The notes: generated by a model from the letters alone, not told the origin. Positions 51,408 through 61,352 are shown, numbered from the stretch's first letter. The stretch: DNA of 64,000 nucleotides from Alphaproteobacteria bacterium (GCA_024278055.1 JAJRTY010000167.1:30990-94989), one strand, 5' to 3'. Numbers and translations are program-made.

Positions 51408-54381
51408 GCAACCGTTCTCCTTTTGGATCAAAGAAAACCGGATCGCAGATTTCCACTTCCACCGCTTCATCCTTTAACGGATAGACTGCAAATATCCGAT
51501 CCCCATGCCGGTTGGGGCCATCCTTGAGATAGGCCAACCCGATCCACGATCCGATTGCCGGACTGTCACCAACAGATGTCACCCACCCCAGACTGGTTTC
51601 ATGGGTGGCGTTATTTTTATCATCGACCAGATGAGCGCCACCGCGCAGGCGGTTTTTAGTATCAACCGGTTTTAGCCCCACCAACCGTGGACGCATCTCA
51701 TCCGCCATGCCTTCGCGCTGGCTCAGCGGCAATCCGATATAAGGTTTCTTGCTCGACATCATACGCCCCAGCCCCATATCCTGAGCTGTTGTGCGACCAT
51801 CAAGTTCATTACCAGCCACATGGCCTTTTTCTATGCGTAAAACACCCAGTGCTTCAGTGCCATAGGGGATCAGGTCAAATTCTTTTCCTGCCGCATATAT
51901 GCTCTCCCACATGGCTTCACCATAGCCCCAGGGAACATTGACCTCAAAGGCCAGTTCGCCGGAAAAACTGATGCGGTAAATACGTGCGGTTGCGCCGTTC
52001 CAGGTAAACTCCTTCACCCCCATAAACGGCAGCGCCTCGTTGGAGATATCAATGGCGCCATCAAAAGCCACAGTCAGGACATCACGCGCGCGCGGTCCGG
52101 CAACAGCTACCCCGCACCATTGTTCGGTGGCGGAGCAAAAGGCCACATCCAGTTCCGGCCACACCACCTGCGCACAATAATCCATATGTGACAAAACCCC
52201 GGCGGCATTCGCCGTTGTAGTGGTCATAAAATAATGATCTTCAGCCAGCCGCGATGTGGTGCCATCGTCAAACACATGGCCATCTTCGCGCAACATCAAA
52301 CCGTAGCGTGCCTTGCCCACCGGCAGCTTGGCAAAGCCGTTGATATATAGCCGGTTGAGGAATTCAGCCGCATCCGGCCCGAATACTTCAATCTTGCCAA
52401 GTGTCGACACATCACACATGCCAGCAGTCTTGCGCACCATGTCCGCTTCACGCCATATGGCCTCAGTCATGGTCTCTTTGTCATTGACCGGATAATAGCG
52501 CGGGCGCAACCATTGCCCGACTTCGACAAACACCGCACCCAGCCTCTCGTGCGCCCGGTGCATCGCCGTTAATCGCGTCGGTTGAAAATGCACGCCGCGT
52601 TCATGACCGGCAAAGGCACCAATGGCTACCGGCGAATAAGGCGGACGATAGCGCGTGGTGCCAACGGTTGGAATATCCTCACCGCGCGCCTGTGCCAGCA
52701 ATGCCAGGCCGTTGACATTGGAGGTTTTGCCCTGGTCTGTCGCCATGCCTAACGTGGTATAGCGCTTGGAATGTTCTATCGACACCATGCCTTCGCGGTG
52801 CGCCAGTTCTATGTCAGCTGCCGTCACATCATTTTGAAAATCGACAAAAGCCTTGCCCTTGCCGGGACTGCGCCACACCGCGACAATTGAATTTTGCGAT
52901 TGCGGCTGAGCCTGTGGTGCGGGCAAGGTTTTTGCAACCTTAACCCCCGCCTCCTTTGCCGCAGCCAATCCGGCCTCATGTCCTTCACGCAAACAACCGG
53001 CGAGATCATAAGTCCCCTTGCACGCTCCAGCCGAGCGTTCTGGCCGCAGTGGTGCATCAGGGATAAATCCAAGTATCTGTTCATCCCATACCGGCCTGAC
53101 GCCGGATTGAGAGACCAGATGCACATTGGGCGAGTATCCACCTGATACGGCAATGCAGTCACAGGCGATTTTTTCAATCAGACTACCGTCTGAGCGCTGC
53201 AACAACAAGTTCGAGACGCCAAGATAGCCCTGCGCTTCATAGGGCAGGCAGTCCGTTTCAACGCGAATACCCAGTGCCCGTGCTTTTATAACCAGTTCAC
53301 CGGGTTTTACACGAGCATCAGCTATCACCGGCACCTCAATACCTGCGGCGTGTAATTGAAACGCGGTTAAATAGGCATCATCATTATTCGTAACAATGGC
53401 CACTTTTTTGCCCGGCGCCACCCCGAACCGGTCAACGTAAGCGCGCACGGCAGAAGACAGCATAACGCCGGGCTTGTCATTATTATCAAAAACAATGGGG
53501 CGCTCATGCGCACCCGCCGCAATCACAATTTCTCTGGCGCGTATAGTCCACAAGCGCTGGCGCGGCCTATCAACATAAGGCGGGGCCACATGGTCATTGA
53601 CCCGCTCCAGCGCCCCCATCACATTGCCATCATAATAACCGAACAAAACTGTCCGGCTCATCACCTTAACATTTTCAAGAACGCCGAGCTCCGCTTTGGT
53701 TGCTTCAATCCACTGGGCGGCGGGCATATCGTCAATGCGATCATTTTCCAGATTCAACGCCCCGCCCAGCCACGGGTTTTCTTCAACCAGTATCACCCGG
53801 GCACCTACACGCCCGGCACTCAAGGCAGCTGCAAGTCCCGCTGGCCCAGCCCCCACAACCAACACATCGCAAAAGCCATGAGAATGGTCGTAATGATCGG
53901 GATCGCTCTCCACCGCAGCGCGGCGAAGACCGGCAGAGCGGCGGATAATTTTTTCGTAAAAACTTTCCCAGAATGACGATGGCCACATGAAGGTCTTGTA
54001 GTAAAACCCGGCAACCAGAAAGCGGTCAAAAAGCTGATTGACCGACATGAAATCAAAGCTGAGCGAGGGAAAGCGGTTCTGGCTGGTGGCCGTCAAACCG
54101 TCAAACAGCTCAATCATTGTCGCGCGTGTATTAGGCTCACGTCGCGCGCCCTGGCGCAATTCAACAAGCGCGTTAGGTTCTTCCGAACCTGCAGTCAACA
54201 CCCCGCGCGGACGGTGGTATTTGAAACTTCGGCCCATCAATCTCACCCCGTTGGCGAGTAAAGCCGAGGCAAGAGTATCACCTTCAAAACCCTGATAGGT
54301 TTTATTATCAAAGGTGAATGTCAAAGGATTGGCCCGATTGATGTGGCCGCCTTTGGTTAATCTGTTAGATTGTGTACTCAT
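51400..54381 (-). CDS. soxA: sarcosine oxidase subunit alpha
   Basis: FTFDNKTYQGFEGDTLASALLANGVRLMGRSFKYHRPRG, DVLVVGAGPAGLAAALSAGR, C-terminal aminomethyltransferase-like domain. Confidence 0.95.
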   Translation of the reverse strand: MSTQSNRLTKGGHINRANPLTFTFDNKTYQGFEGDTLASALLANGVRLMGRSFKYHRPRGVLTAGSEEPNALVELRQGARREPNTRATMIELFDGLTATSQNRFPSLSFDFMSVNQLFDRFLVAGFYYKTFMWPSSFWESFYEKIIRRSAGLRRAAVESDPDHYDHSHGFCDVLVVGAGPAGLAAALSAGRVGARVILVEENPWLGGALNLENDRIDDMPAAQWIEATKAELGVLENVKVMSRTVLFGYYDGNVMGALERVNDHVAPPYVDRPRQRLWTIRAREIVIAAGAHERPIVFDNNDKPGVMLSSAVRAYVDRFGVAPGKKVAIVTNNDDAYLTAFQLHAAGIEVPVIADARVKPGELVIKARALGIRVETDCLPYEAQGYLGVSNLLLQRSDGSLIEKIACDCIAVSGGYSPNVHLVSQSGVRPVWDEQILGFIPDAPLRPERSAGACKGTYDLAGCLREGHEAGLAAAKEAGVKVAKTLPAPQAQPQSQNSIVAVWRSPGKGKAFVDFQNDVTAADIELAHREGMVSIEHSKRYTTLGMATDQGKTSNVNGLALLAQARGEDIPTVGTTRYRPPYSPVAIGAFAGHERGVHFQPTRLTAMHRAHERLGAVFVEVGQWLRPRYYPVNDKETMTEAIWREADMVRKTAGMCDVSTLGKIEVFGPDAAEFLNRLYINGFAKLPVGKARYGLMLREDGHVFDDGTTSRLAEDHYFMTTTTANAAGVLSHMDYCAQVVWPELDVAFCSATEQWCGVAVAGPRARDVLTVAFDGAIDISNEALPFMGVKEFTWNGATARIYRISFSGELAFEVNVPWGYGEAMWESIYAAGKEFDLIPYGTEALGVLRIEKGHVAGNELDGRTTAQDMGLGRMMSSKKPYIGLPLSQREGMADEMRPRLVGLKPVDTKNRLRGGAHLVDDKNNATHETSLGWVTSVGDSPAIGSWIGLAYLKDGPNRHGDRIFAVYPLKDEAVEVEICDPVFFDPKGERLHG

Positions 54382-54665
54382 GCGGATTTACCCTTACGCG
54401 GGTGGGCGAGCTTGTCGGCCAGTGTGCCGGTCACATGAATTTCGTGGGTCAGGGTATTGCGAACCACCTTCACCCACTGGCGACAACCACCCACATGGTG
54501 CCACCATTCCGTATGCCAGCCCCGGGGGTTTTCGCGCACATAGGCATAACGGAAAAAAGCTTCTTCTGAAGCCTTGAATTCTGGCCGTGATACCGTTGCA
54601 TCGCCCTGATATTGAAATTCACTTTCATCACGGACACCACACCATGGGCAATCTATTCTATGCAT
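54378..54665 (-). CDS. soxD: sarcosine oxidase subunit delta
   Basis: IDCPWCGVRDESEFQYQGDA, RENPRGWHTEWWHHVGGCRQWVKVVRNTLTHEI. Confidence 0.95.
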   Translation of the reverse strand: MHRIDCPWCGVRDESEFQYQGDATVSRPEFKASEEAFFRYAYVRENPRGWHTEWWHHVGGCRQWVKVVRNTLTHEIHVTGTLADKLAHPRKGKSA

Positions 54666-54678
54666 TACTCATGCCCTC

Positions 54679-55929
54679 CTATTGTATCCACGGGTTTGGG
54701 CCAACGCCCTTTTCATCAATCATGCGACCCTTTTTGAAACGATCAATAGTGAACCCGGCATTAAGCGCATGAGGTTCATCCCTGGCAATCGTATGGGCAA
54801 AGCACCAGCCCGAGGCAGGCGTTGCCTTAAAGCCGCCGTAACACCAGCCGCCATTGAGATAAAGCCCGTCAATTTCAGTCTTGCAGATGAATGGGGAGCC
54901 ATCAAAACTCATGTCCATAATCCCGCCCCACTGGCGCAACATTCGAATGCGGCCAATACACGGCATAATCGCCATGCCCCCGGCCATTACATGTCCCATC
55001 ATTGGCAGGTTGCCGCGCTGGGCATAGGAATTATACCCATCAAGGTCGCCACCAAACACCAGCCCGCCCTTGTCTGATTGCGACACATAAAAATGCCCGG
55101 CACCAAAGGTTACCACCGTATCCAGCAAGGGTTTGATGCCTTCGCTGACAAAGGCCTGCAACACATGGCTTTCAACCGGCAACTCAATGCCTGCCATAGC
55201 GGCAATGTGCGAAGTATGACCGGCCACCGCCATGCCTATTTTCCTGGCGCCGATAAAGCCGCGATTGGTATCAATACCCACAGCGCGTCCGCCTTCAATG
55301 CGAATGTTGGTGACTTCGCAATTCTGGATTATGTCAACGCCGCGACTGTCAGCACCACGGGCATAGCCCCACGGCACCGCATCATGGCGAACGGTGCCGC
55401 CGCGCGGCTGGCACAGGCCACCTTCAATGGGAAAACGCGCATTATCAAAATCGAGTATGGGTACGCGTTCTTTCAGTTCTTCGGGACTTAGTAATTCAGC
55501 ATCAATACCGGCAAGGCGCATGGCATTGCCGCGCCGGGCAAAGGCATCGCGCTGGGCATCGGAATGATAAAGATTGATGATACCGCGCTGGCTGACCATG
55601 GCATTGAAGTTAAACTCGCGCTCAAGGCCTTCCCACAGCTGCATCGATTTTTCATAAAAATGCGTGTTGGGACTAAGCATGTAGTTGGAGCGAATGATGG
55701 TGGTATTACGGCCCACATTGCCGCCGCCGATATACCCCTTCTCAACCACGGCAATGTTTTTTAAGCCATGTTCTTTGGCCAGATAATAAGCTGTGGCCAG
55801 CCCGTGCCCACCACCGCCAATAATAATAATATCATATTCAGAACGCGGCTCAGGGTCACGCCACATGCGGCCCCAGCCCTTATGCCCTTTGAGGCCCTGC
55901 CAAAATAATGAAAGTGCTGAGTAATGCAC
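54679..55929 (-). CDS. soxB: sarcosine oxidase subunit beta
   Basis: YDIIIIGGGGHGLATAYYLAKEHGLKNIAVVEKGYIGGGNVGRNTTIIRSNY. Confidence 0.95.
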   Translation of the reverse strand: MHYSALSLFWQGLKGHKGWGRMWRDPEPRSEYDIIIIGGGGHGLATAYYLAKEHGLKNIAVVEKGYIGGGNVGRNTTIIRSNYMLSPNTHFYEKSMQLWEGLEREFNFNAMVSQRGIINLYHSDAQRDAFARRGNAMRLAGIDAELLSPEELKERVPILDFDNARFPIEGGLCQPRGGTVRHDAVPWGYARGADSRGVDIIQNCEVTNIRIEGGRAVGIDTNRGFIGARKIGMAVAGHTSHIAAMAGIELPVESHVLQAFVSEGIKPLLDTVVTFGAGHFYVSQSDKGGLVFGGDLDGYNSYAQRGNLPMMGHVMAGGMAIMPCIGRIRMLRQWGGIMDMSFDGSPFICKTEIDGLYLNGGWCYGGFKATPASGWCFAHTIARDEPHALNAGFTIDRFKKGRMIDEKGVGPNPWIQ

Positions 55930-56049
55930 GCAAGTTTCCCCTTAAATTCCTGAAATCAAGATATGCACGGCTAAATCTGTTTAGAAAATAATACTCTGGA
56001 CAAAAGACATCACAAATCGGACAATAATATATCGTTTTAAACAAAACCA

Positions 56050-56201
56050 CCTCCCTCCCCCTTGTGGGGAGGGATTGAGGGTGGGGGTTAAAGAATTCAT
56101 GTATGCACCAAGCGCATTCACAATCCTGCTGTCGATAAAAAACTCGCGCATTGATAGCGCAACCCCCACCCCAACCCCTCCCCACAAGGGGGAGGGGCTT
56201 T
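56050..56201. repeat. MITE-like intergenic repeat, copy 2 (reverse orientation to copy 1)
   Basis: CCTCCCTCCCCCTTGTGGGGAGGGATTGAGGGTGGGGG ... CCCCCACCCCAACCCCTCCCCACAAGGGGGAGGGGCTTT. Confidence 0.85.
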
Positions 56202-56212
56202 AAGGGCTATAT

Positions 56213-57196
56213 TTGAGAGATTTGGCATTGCCTGAAAACACCCCGCGTCATTTCGCCTTTGTGCTCATCCCGCGCTTTACCATGCTGTCGCTGTCATGCG
56301 CACTCGACGGGTTGCGCTCGGCCAATGTGGATTGTCAGCCCGGCAGCTATAGCTGGCAACTTGTCAGCGCCGAGCCGGGCCCGGTGATTTCCTCCAGCGA
56401 GGTGCCTCTGGCCGTCACCTCACTGGGTAGCGCCAAAAATCCCGATGTGGTGGTCATCTGTGGTGGTGAGCGTTCGCATGATTATTCCAACGTCACCTTA
56501 ACCCGCTGGCTACATGGTCAAACCAAGCGCAACATTCCCCTGGGCTCTCTTTCCGATGGCGCATTTGTCGCAGCGCAAGCCGGTCTTTTTAGGGACCACC
56601 GCTCAACCATTCACTGGAAATGCCTTGATGCCTACCGTGAGCGTTTTCCCGATCTGGACATTCACTCCTCACTTATGGAAATTGACCGCCAGCGGTTTTC
56701 CTGTGCCGGTGGCACACCGTGCCTGGATTTGATGTTGCATTTCATCCTGCAGGATCTGGGCAGCGAGGCGGTAGCCAAAATTGCCAACAATTATTTTCAC
56801 GACACTATTCGCGAAGGCGGGCAAACCCAGCACCTGGCCTCAGCCTTTCGCTTTGCCGGGCACAGCCAGCCGCTCACCCAGGCTTTATTATTAATGGAGG
56901 AAAATCTGGAACACCCGATGCAGATCATCGAAATTGCGCACCGGCTGAAAATTTCCCATCGCCAGCTCGACCGCCTGTTTCGGAAATTCCTGCAAACCTC
57001 ACCAGCTCAATATTTCAGGTCTCTGCGTCTGGCCCGCGCTGCCGGCCTGCTCAGCCAGACCGGGCTGAACATTTCAGAAATCGCCTTTGGCTGCGGCTTT
57101 CAGTCCTCATCCCACCTTGGCAGATACTTTAAAGATCAATATGGTGTAACACCCAGCACCTATCGTAAGTCATTGACGCTTGTGCGCGGAATTTAA
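56213..57196 (+). CDS. GlxA family transcriptional regulator (PfpI domain plus AraC HTH)
   Basis: PRFTMLSLSCALDGLRSAN; AraC HTH IAHRLKISHRQLDRLFRKFLQTSPAQYFRSLRLARAAGLL; divergent from sarcosine oxidase operon. Confidence 0.9.
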   Translation: MRDLALPENTPRHFAFVLIPRFTMLSLSCALDGLRSANVDCQPGSYSWQLVSAEPGPVISSSEVPLAVTSLGSAKNPDVVVICGGERSHDYSNVTLTRWLHGQTKRNIPLGSLSDGAFVAAQAGLFRDHRSTIHWKCLDAYRERFPDLDIHSSLMEIDRQRFSCAGGTPCLDLMLHFILQDLGSEAVAKIANNYFHDTIREGGQTQHLASAFRFAGHSQPLTQALLLMEENLEHPMQIIEIAHRLKISHRQLDRLFRKFLQTSPAQYFRSLRLARAAGLLSQTGLNISEIAFGCGFQSSSHLGRYFKDQYGVTPSTYRKSLTLVRGI

Positions 57197-57223
57197 AACG
57201 CCCCTCATTCAAGGAACACCAAA

Positions 57224-57541
57224 ATGTATATTGCCATGAACCGTTTCAAAGTTAAGCCCGGCTCGGAACAGGCCTTTGAGGAGATCTGGCAAAACCGGGA
57301 TTCAAATCTCAAGAGTGTTCCAGGATTTGTTGAGTTTCATATGCTCAAAGGGCCAAAACAGGAAGCCTACACGCTTTATTCTTCCCATACGGTGTGGGCA
57401 TCATACAGTGACTTTGAAGCCTGGACAAAATCGCAGGCCTTCCGCGATTCTCACAAGCACGCAGGAAAAAACAAAGTGCATTACGATGGCCACCCGCAAT
57501 TCGAAGGTTTTGAAGTTATTCACTCATTGACCCTGAATTAG
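57224..57541 (+). CDS. antibiotic biosynthesis monooxygenase-domain protein (heme-degrading monooxygenase-like)
   Basis: MYIAMNRFKVKPGSEQAFEEIWQNRDSNLKSVPGFVEFHMLKG. Confidence 0.85.
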   Translation: MYIAMNRFKVKPGSEQAFEEIWQNRDSNLKSVPGFVEFHMLKGPKQEAYTLYSSHTVWASYSDFEAWTKSQAFRDSHKHAGKNKVHYDGHPQFEGFEVIHSLTLN

Positions 57542-57736
57542 CGCAATCTGCTTAGAGCACTTCTCGATCCTATTGGTTAACCAATTCTTAAAGCATCTCT
57601 TCCAGCTGGTTGAATTTAACCTATGGTGGGTCTTATCAAATTAGCTCAGGTAGGGAGCAGGACAGGCGCGGTGAGCAGTGGGGGAACCCACGCGCTTGCC
57701 CGCCTTTTCTGATGCAACTTTTTTCGGTAGGACATT

Positions 57737-57892
57737 ATGAGGTCTATTTCTTCGCTGATAATCTATGCCGCAAGTCTGGCACCCATCGCTGCCATCTCAC
57801 TTTTCATCAACGACACAGCCGCTGCCCAGATTATCAACAGCCTTGAATCTGTCACTCATCTTCTGGAAACACTAAACAGAGCATTATTTTAA
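57737..57892 (+). CDS. 51-aa putative small secreted/membrane protein
   Basis: MRSISSLIIYAASLAPIAAISLFINDTAAAQIINSLESVTHLLETLNRALF preceded by GGTAGGA; below the length of the supplied track. Confidence 0.4.
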   Translation: MRSISSLIIYAASLAPIAAISLFINDTAAAQIINSLESVTHLLETLNRALF

Positions 57893-57960
57893 AATACTCT
57901 GGAATTTACCCGCAAATCGAATAGTCTCTTGAAAATCATTAAAGAGGACATTCATCCCCC

Positions 57961-59355
57961 ATGGTCAACACTACAAAAGCGCGCGGGTTTCATTTTTCAG
58001 AAGCCTTGACAGCGCAAGGCTGGCGGCAAAACGTCAGTGCAACACTTGATGACAACGGTTTTTTCACCACGCTTGACAGCGACGACAACCCCCATAACCT
58101 GCCTCGCATCGACGGTTACGCTGTCCCCGGCGGCACCAATCTTCACTCCCATGTCTTCCAGCGCGCCATGGCCGGTCTGGGCGAGGTGCGGGGAAACCCC
58201 ACCGACAGTTTCTGGAGCTGGCGCGAGGTCATGTACAAGTTCGTTGCCATCATCGACCCCGATGACCTGAAGGCCATTGCCGCGAGGCTCTATATGGATT
58301 TTCTCAAAGGCGGCTTTACCAGTGTCGGTGAATTTCACTATCTCCACCACAGCCCCGACGGCACACCTTATGATGACCCGGCGCAAATGTCCGTGGCTAT
58401 TATTGAGGCCGCGCAAAATTCAGGCATAGCCCTCACCCACCTGCCGGTATTTTATGCCCATTCAGGTTTTGGCGGCACCGCCCCCAACCAGGGTCAAAGA
58501 CGTTTCGTACATTCTTTGGACGACTATGCAAAATTACTGCACAGCCTCAATGATCACTGTCGCTCTCCACTCAACAAAATCGGCATAGCCCCGCATTCCC
58601 TGCGTGCAGTAACTTCGGATGAATTATCAAAGCTTGAAGGACTTCGCCGGGAATTGGTTGCCGGTGGCCCCATGCACATTCACATCGCCGAACAGACAAA
58701 AGAGGTTGATGATTGTGTCGCCCATTGCGGTTCGCGCCCGGTGGAATGGCTGTTGAACAATGCCGATGTTGACGCAAGCTGGTGTCTCATTCACGCCACC
58801 CACATGACTGCCGACGAAATCCGCAACATGGCCAAAACAGGTGCCATAGCCGGTCTGTGCCCGATGACCGAAGCCAACCTTGGCGATGGCATTTTTCCCG
58901 CCGAAGAGTTTCAGGCCGCCGGTGGCCGCTTTGGTGTCGGCACAGATTCCAACATTCGCACCAATGTTGCAGAAGAACTGCAAATGCTGGAATACTCCCA
59001 ACGCCTGTCAAAACGACGCCGCAACATACTGGCAGATCAAAACAACCCCAACGTTGGCGACAGCCTTTATCAGCAGGCATCCAGCGGCGGCGCTTTGGCT
59101 TTGGCCCAGCACTCCGGTGTCCTGGACATTAACAAACGCGCTGATTTTATGGTGCTTGATTCTCAATTGGACGGCATTCAACGACAAGCCGATGCCCGTT
59201 ACATGGACTACTGGCTATTCGGTGCGATAGACCGCACCCCGAAAGACGTTTATGTGGCCGGGCAACAGGTAGTTATTGACGGACGTCACAAGCAAGAAGA
59301 AGCCATAGATCGCGATTATCGCCGGGTGATGCAAAAACTGCTGGCGCAAATTTAG
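57961..59355 (+). CDS. hutF: formimidoylglutamate deiminase
   Basis: PGGTNLHSHVFQRAMAGLGEVRG, DSFWSWREVMYKF, GIAPHSLRAV, MHIHIAEQTKEVDDC, GTDSNIRTN. Confidence 0.93.
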   Translation: MVNTTKARGFHFSEALTAQGWRQNVSATLDDNGFFTTLDSDDNPHNLPRIDGYAVPGGTNLHSHVFQRAMAGLGEVRGNPTDSFWSWREVMYKFVAIIDPDDLKAIAARLYMDFLKGGFTSVGEFHYLHHSPDGTPYDDPAQMSVAIIEAAQNSGIALTHLPVFYAHSGFGGTAPNQGQRRFVHSLDDYAKLLHSLNDHCRSPLNKIGIAPHSLRAVTSDELSKLEGLRRELVAGGPMHIHIAEQTKEVDDCVAHCGSRPVEWLLNNADVDASWCLIHATHMTADEIRNMAKTGAIAGLCPMTEANLGDGIFPAEEFQAAGGRFGVGTDSNIRTNVAEELQMLEYSQRLSKRRRNILADQNNPNVGDSLYQQASSGGALALAQHSGVLDINKRADFMVLDSQLDGIQRQADARYMDYWLFGAIDRTPKDVYVAGQQVVIDGRHKQEEAIDRDYRRVMQKLLAQI

Positions 59356-60107
59356 AGGTTTTTTGCAAACTCACTGGCTGCGTTTTTGATAAGTGCCCTG
59401 TCGCGCCCGCCAATCAACAGGTATTCATACCCATCCTTGGCCCAGGACGCAGCCTGCATTCCGCGCATCTCGCTCACAACAACTTTACTGTTTTCCAGCT
59501 TCTCGGATCGAATGATGCACAATGCAATCGGCTCGCCCAGTTTTGTCAAAAATGTCAGCTGCATCAACGGCCTGCCTTCAAATCCGAGAATTTGAGCCCG
59601 CTTGTAGTCAAGTTGCTTTTGCTGAACCAGGCTCGGCAGGTCAATCTTCTTGCCGATTGCCTGGGAAACACGATCAAGTTCAATGCCGGCAACATCAGGT
59701 TTTTGATCAATACCTTCCAGGGTAGCATGAATATAAAGTGCCTGATATGTAGCGACAAACTCCCGCCAGTTCTCATCTTTTGTCTGCCCGGCAAAATACC
59801 CGGCACCGAGGCCCGCCAAAAGGAAAACAAACGAGAATACGGCAATCAGTTTCAGGCATCTGGCAACCGGTATTGAAGTCTCGTAGCGATCCGCATCGGG
59901 TAAATCCGGCATGCTCGGTGCGACATTGAGCAACTGGTCAAAGGCTGCATCAATCTTCGGTTTATTCAGGGACAAAATGTCGATTCGGGCCTGAACATCT
60001 GAATCGTTTTTTAATGCCTGTCGAATTTCCTCAGCACGAGTGTGTTCAAATTCACCATCCAGGAAGGCCGTAAGCTCCTCATCACTGAATTCCTGACTGT
60101 TGTTCAT
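59352..60107 (-). CDS. anti-sigma factor (transmembrane)
   Basis: EELTAFLDGEFEHTRAEEIRQAL N-terminal anti-sigma motif, single TM; overlaps sigma factor gene end. Confidence 0.82.
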   Translation of the reverse strand: MNNSQEFSDEELTAFLDGEFEHTRAEEIRQALKNDSDVQARIDILSLNKPKIDAAFDQLLNVAPSMPDLPDADRYETSIPVARCLKLIAVFSFVFLLAGLGAGYFAGQTKDENWREFVATYQALYIHATLEGIDQKPDVAGIELDRVSQAIGKKIDLPSLVQQKQLDYKRAQILGFEGRPLMQLTFLTKLGEPIALCIIRSEKLENSKVVVSEMRGMQAASWAKDGYEYLLIGGRDRALIKNAASEFAKNL

Positions 60108-60643
60108 CCCAGTTTACTTTCGCTACCATTGATTTTCCCGGCAAGTCTGGCTCGCGCCGCCGCCAGGCGGCTCATCACCGTACCCACTGGAATTTCAAGA
60201 ATTTCAGCGGCCTGTCTGTAGCTATACCCTTCAGCATAAACCAACAATACCGTCGCACGCTGGGCTTCGGGTAAAGCGCCTACCTGCAATAACACTTCTT
60301 TGATCAATAAATTCGATTCCGGTCCCGGTTTTATTTCAGGAATCTGATTTTCTTCAAGAGTTGTCATACCTCCCCCCCGACGCACAGCCGCGGCACGAAG
60401 CTCATTCAGCCAGATACGCTGGGCCATACGGAACACCCAGCTTTTGAGATTTGTTCCCGGTATATAAAGATGGGCTTTTTCCAGCGCCCGCAAACAGGTG
60501 GATTGTGCCAAATCATCGGCAGACTGGGCACTGCCTGTTAATACCAGACAAAATCGCCATAATCGGGGAAATATGGGCTGGAGCCCGTTTCTGACTTCTT
60601 CAAATGAACTTTTTTTTCCAAACATTCGAATAAATCTGCCCAT
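60104..60643 (-). CDS. ECF RNA polymerase sigma factor
   Basis: LVLTGSAQSADDLAQSTCLRALEKAHLYIPGTNLKSWVFRMAQRIWLNELR ... LLVYAEGYSYRQAAEILEIPVGTVMSRLAAARARL. Confidence 0.92.
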   Translation of the reverse strand: MGRFIRMFGKKSSFEEVRNGLQPIFPRLWRFCLVLTGSAQSADDLAQSTCLRALEKAHLYIPGTNLKSWVFRMAQRIWLNELRAAAVRRGGGMTTLEENQIPEIKPGPESNLLIKEVLLQVGALPEAQRATVLLVYAEGYSYRQAAEILEIPVGTVMSRLAAARARLAGKINGSESKLG

Positions 60644-60702
60644 GGCGTGTTTTACAGGTGCCGTGATTATACGCGGTTAACTTTCATTTGGGAGAAAAAT
60701 AA

Positions 60703-61152
60703 ATGAAGACGATTGCAACGGCAGTATTTGCCGCAATTTTCAGCCTGTCCGGCGCAACATTCGCTCTGGCTCAAGGCGCACCGTCAAAAGCCGGGGCCAA
60801 ACAGTATTTCGTCAACCTCAAAGACGGCGACACCGTTTCCAGCCCTCTCACCGTTGTTTTCGGCCTGTCAGGCATGGGCGTGGCTCCTGCCGGAATTGAC
60901 AAAGCCAATACCGGCCACCACCATATCCTCATCAATCGCCCCCCTTTGGGCCAGGGTGAAGGAGGCGCTGATGAATTCAAGGATTCCATCCCCGCTGACG
61001 AAAAACACGTACATTTTGGCGGGGGTCAAACAGAAAAAACTCTTGAACTGGCACCGGGTAAATACACCTTACAGCTGGTTCTGGGAGACAAAGACCACAT
61101 CCCCCACAATCCGCCGGTAGCTTCAGAAGTGATTACCATTACGGTAAAATAA
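60703..61152 (+). CDS. DUF4399 domain protein, secreted
   Basis: Signal peptide; YFVNLKDGDTVSSPLTVVFGLSGMGVAPAGIDKANTGHHHILIN; LVLGDKDHIPHNPPVASEVITITVK. Confidence 0.88.
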   Translation: MKTIATAVFAAIFSLSGATFALAQGAPSKAGAKQYFVNLKDGDTVSSPLTVVFGLSGMGVAPAGIDKANTGHHHILINRPPLGQGEGGADEFKDSIPADEKHVHFGGGQTEKTLELAPGKYTLQLVLGDKDHIPHNPPVASEVITITVK

Positions 61153-61168
61153 CACCAGATCACAACTA

Positions 61169-61352
61169 GAGCGTTTCAGGTTTAGATTGAAACACCAGGG
61201 CAGCAAGCGCTGCCCGGCGCTACTGTGCCGCGCCCGTGCAGGCTCGGTGCGCAGCACCGAAATAGCCGCGAACGAAAAAACCTGGAGTGATTCCGTCAAA
61301 GACGGACACGCTCCAGACAGATAAAAAGCAGTCCTTCGGGGCTGCTTTTTTG
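61169..61352 (+). ncRNA. candidate structured RNA/3'UTR with serial hairpins
   Basis: Successive hairpins GGGCAGC-AAGC-GCTGCCC, TCGGTGC-GCA-GCACCGA, CTGGAGTG..CCGTC-AAA-GACGG..CGCTCCAG, then terminator. No family recognised. Confidence 0.4.
61323..61351 (+). terminator. rho-independent terminator
   Basis: AGCAGTCC-TTCG-GGGCTGCT stem with UUCG loop followed by T6. Confidence 0.9.

Noticed and set aside
53506-53976. 156-aa plus-strand ORF opposite soxA
   Set aside because: Antisense to conserved sarcosine oxidase alpha coding sequence.
56213-57196. Missing Cys in the PfpI domain of this GlxA regulator as a novelty
   Set aside because: GlxA-family regulators often lack the catalytic cysteine, so GSLSDGAFV is not unusual here, unlike the stand-alone DJ-1 protein at 43066.
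57650-57715. Known riboswitch (cobalamin, glycine or SAM) ahead of the small ORF/hutF
   Set aside because: A stem is visible, but I could not match any known riboswitch consensus by eye.
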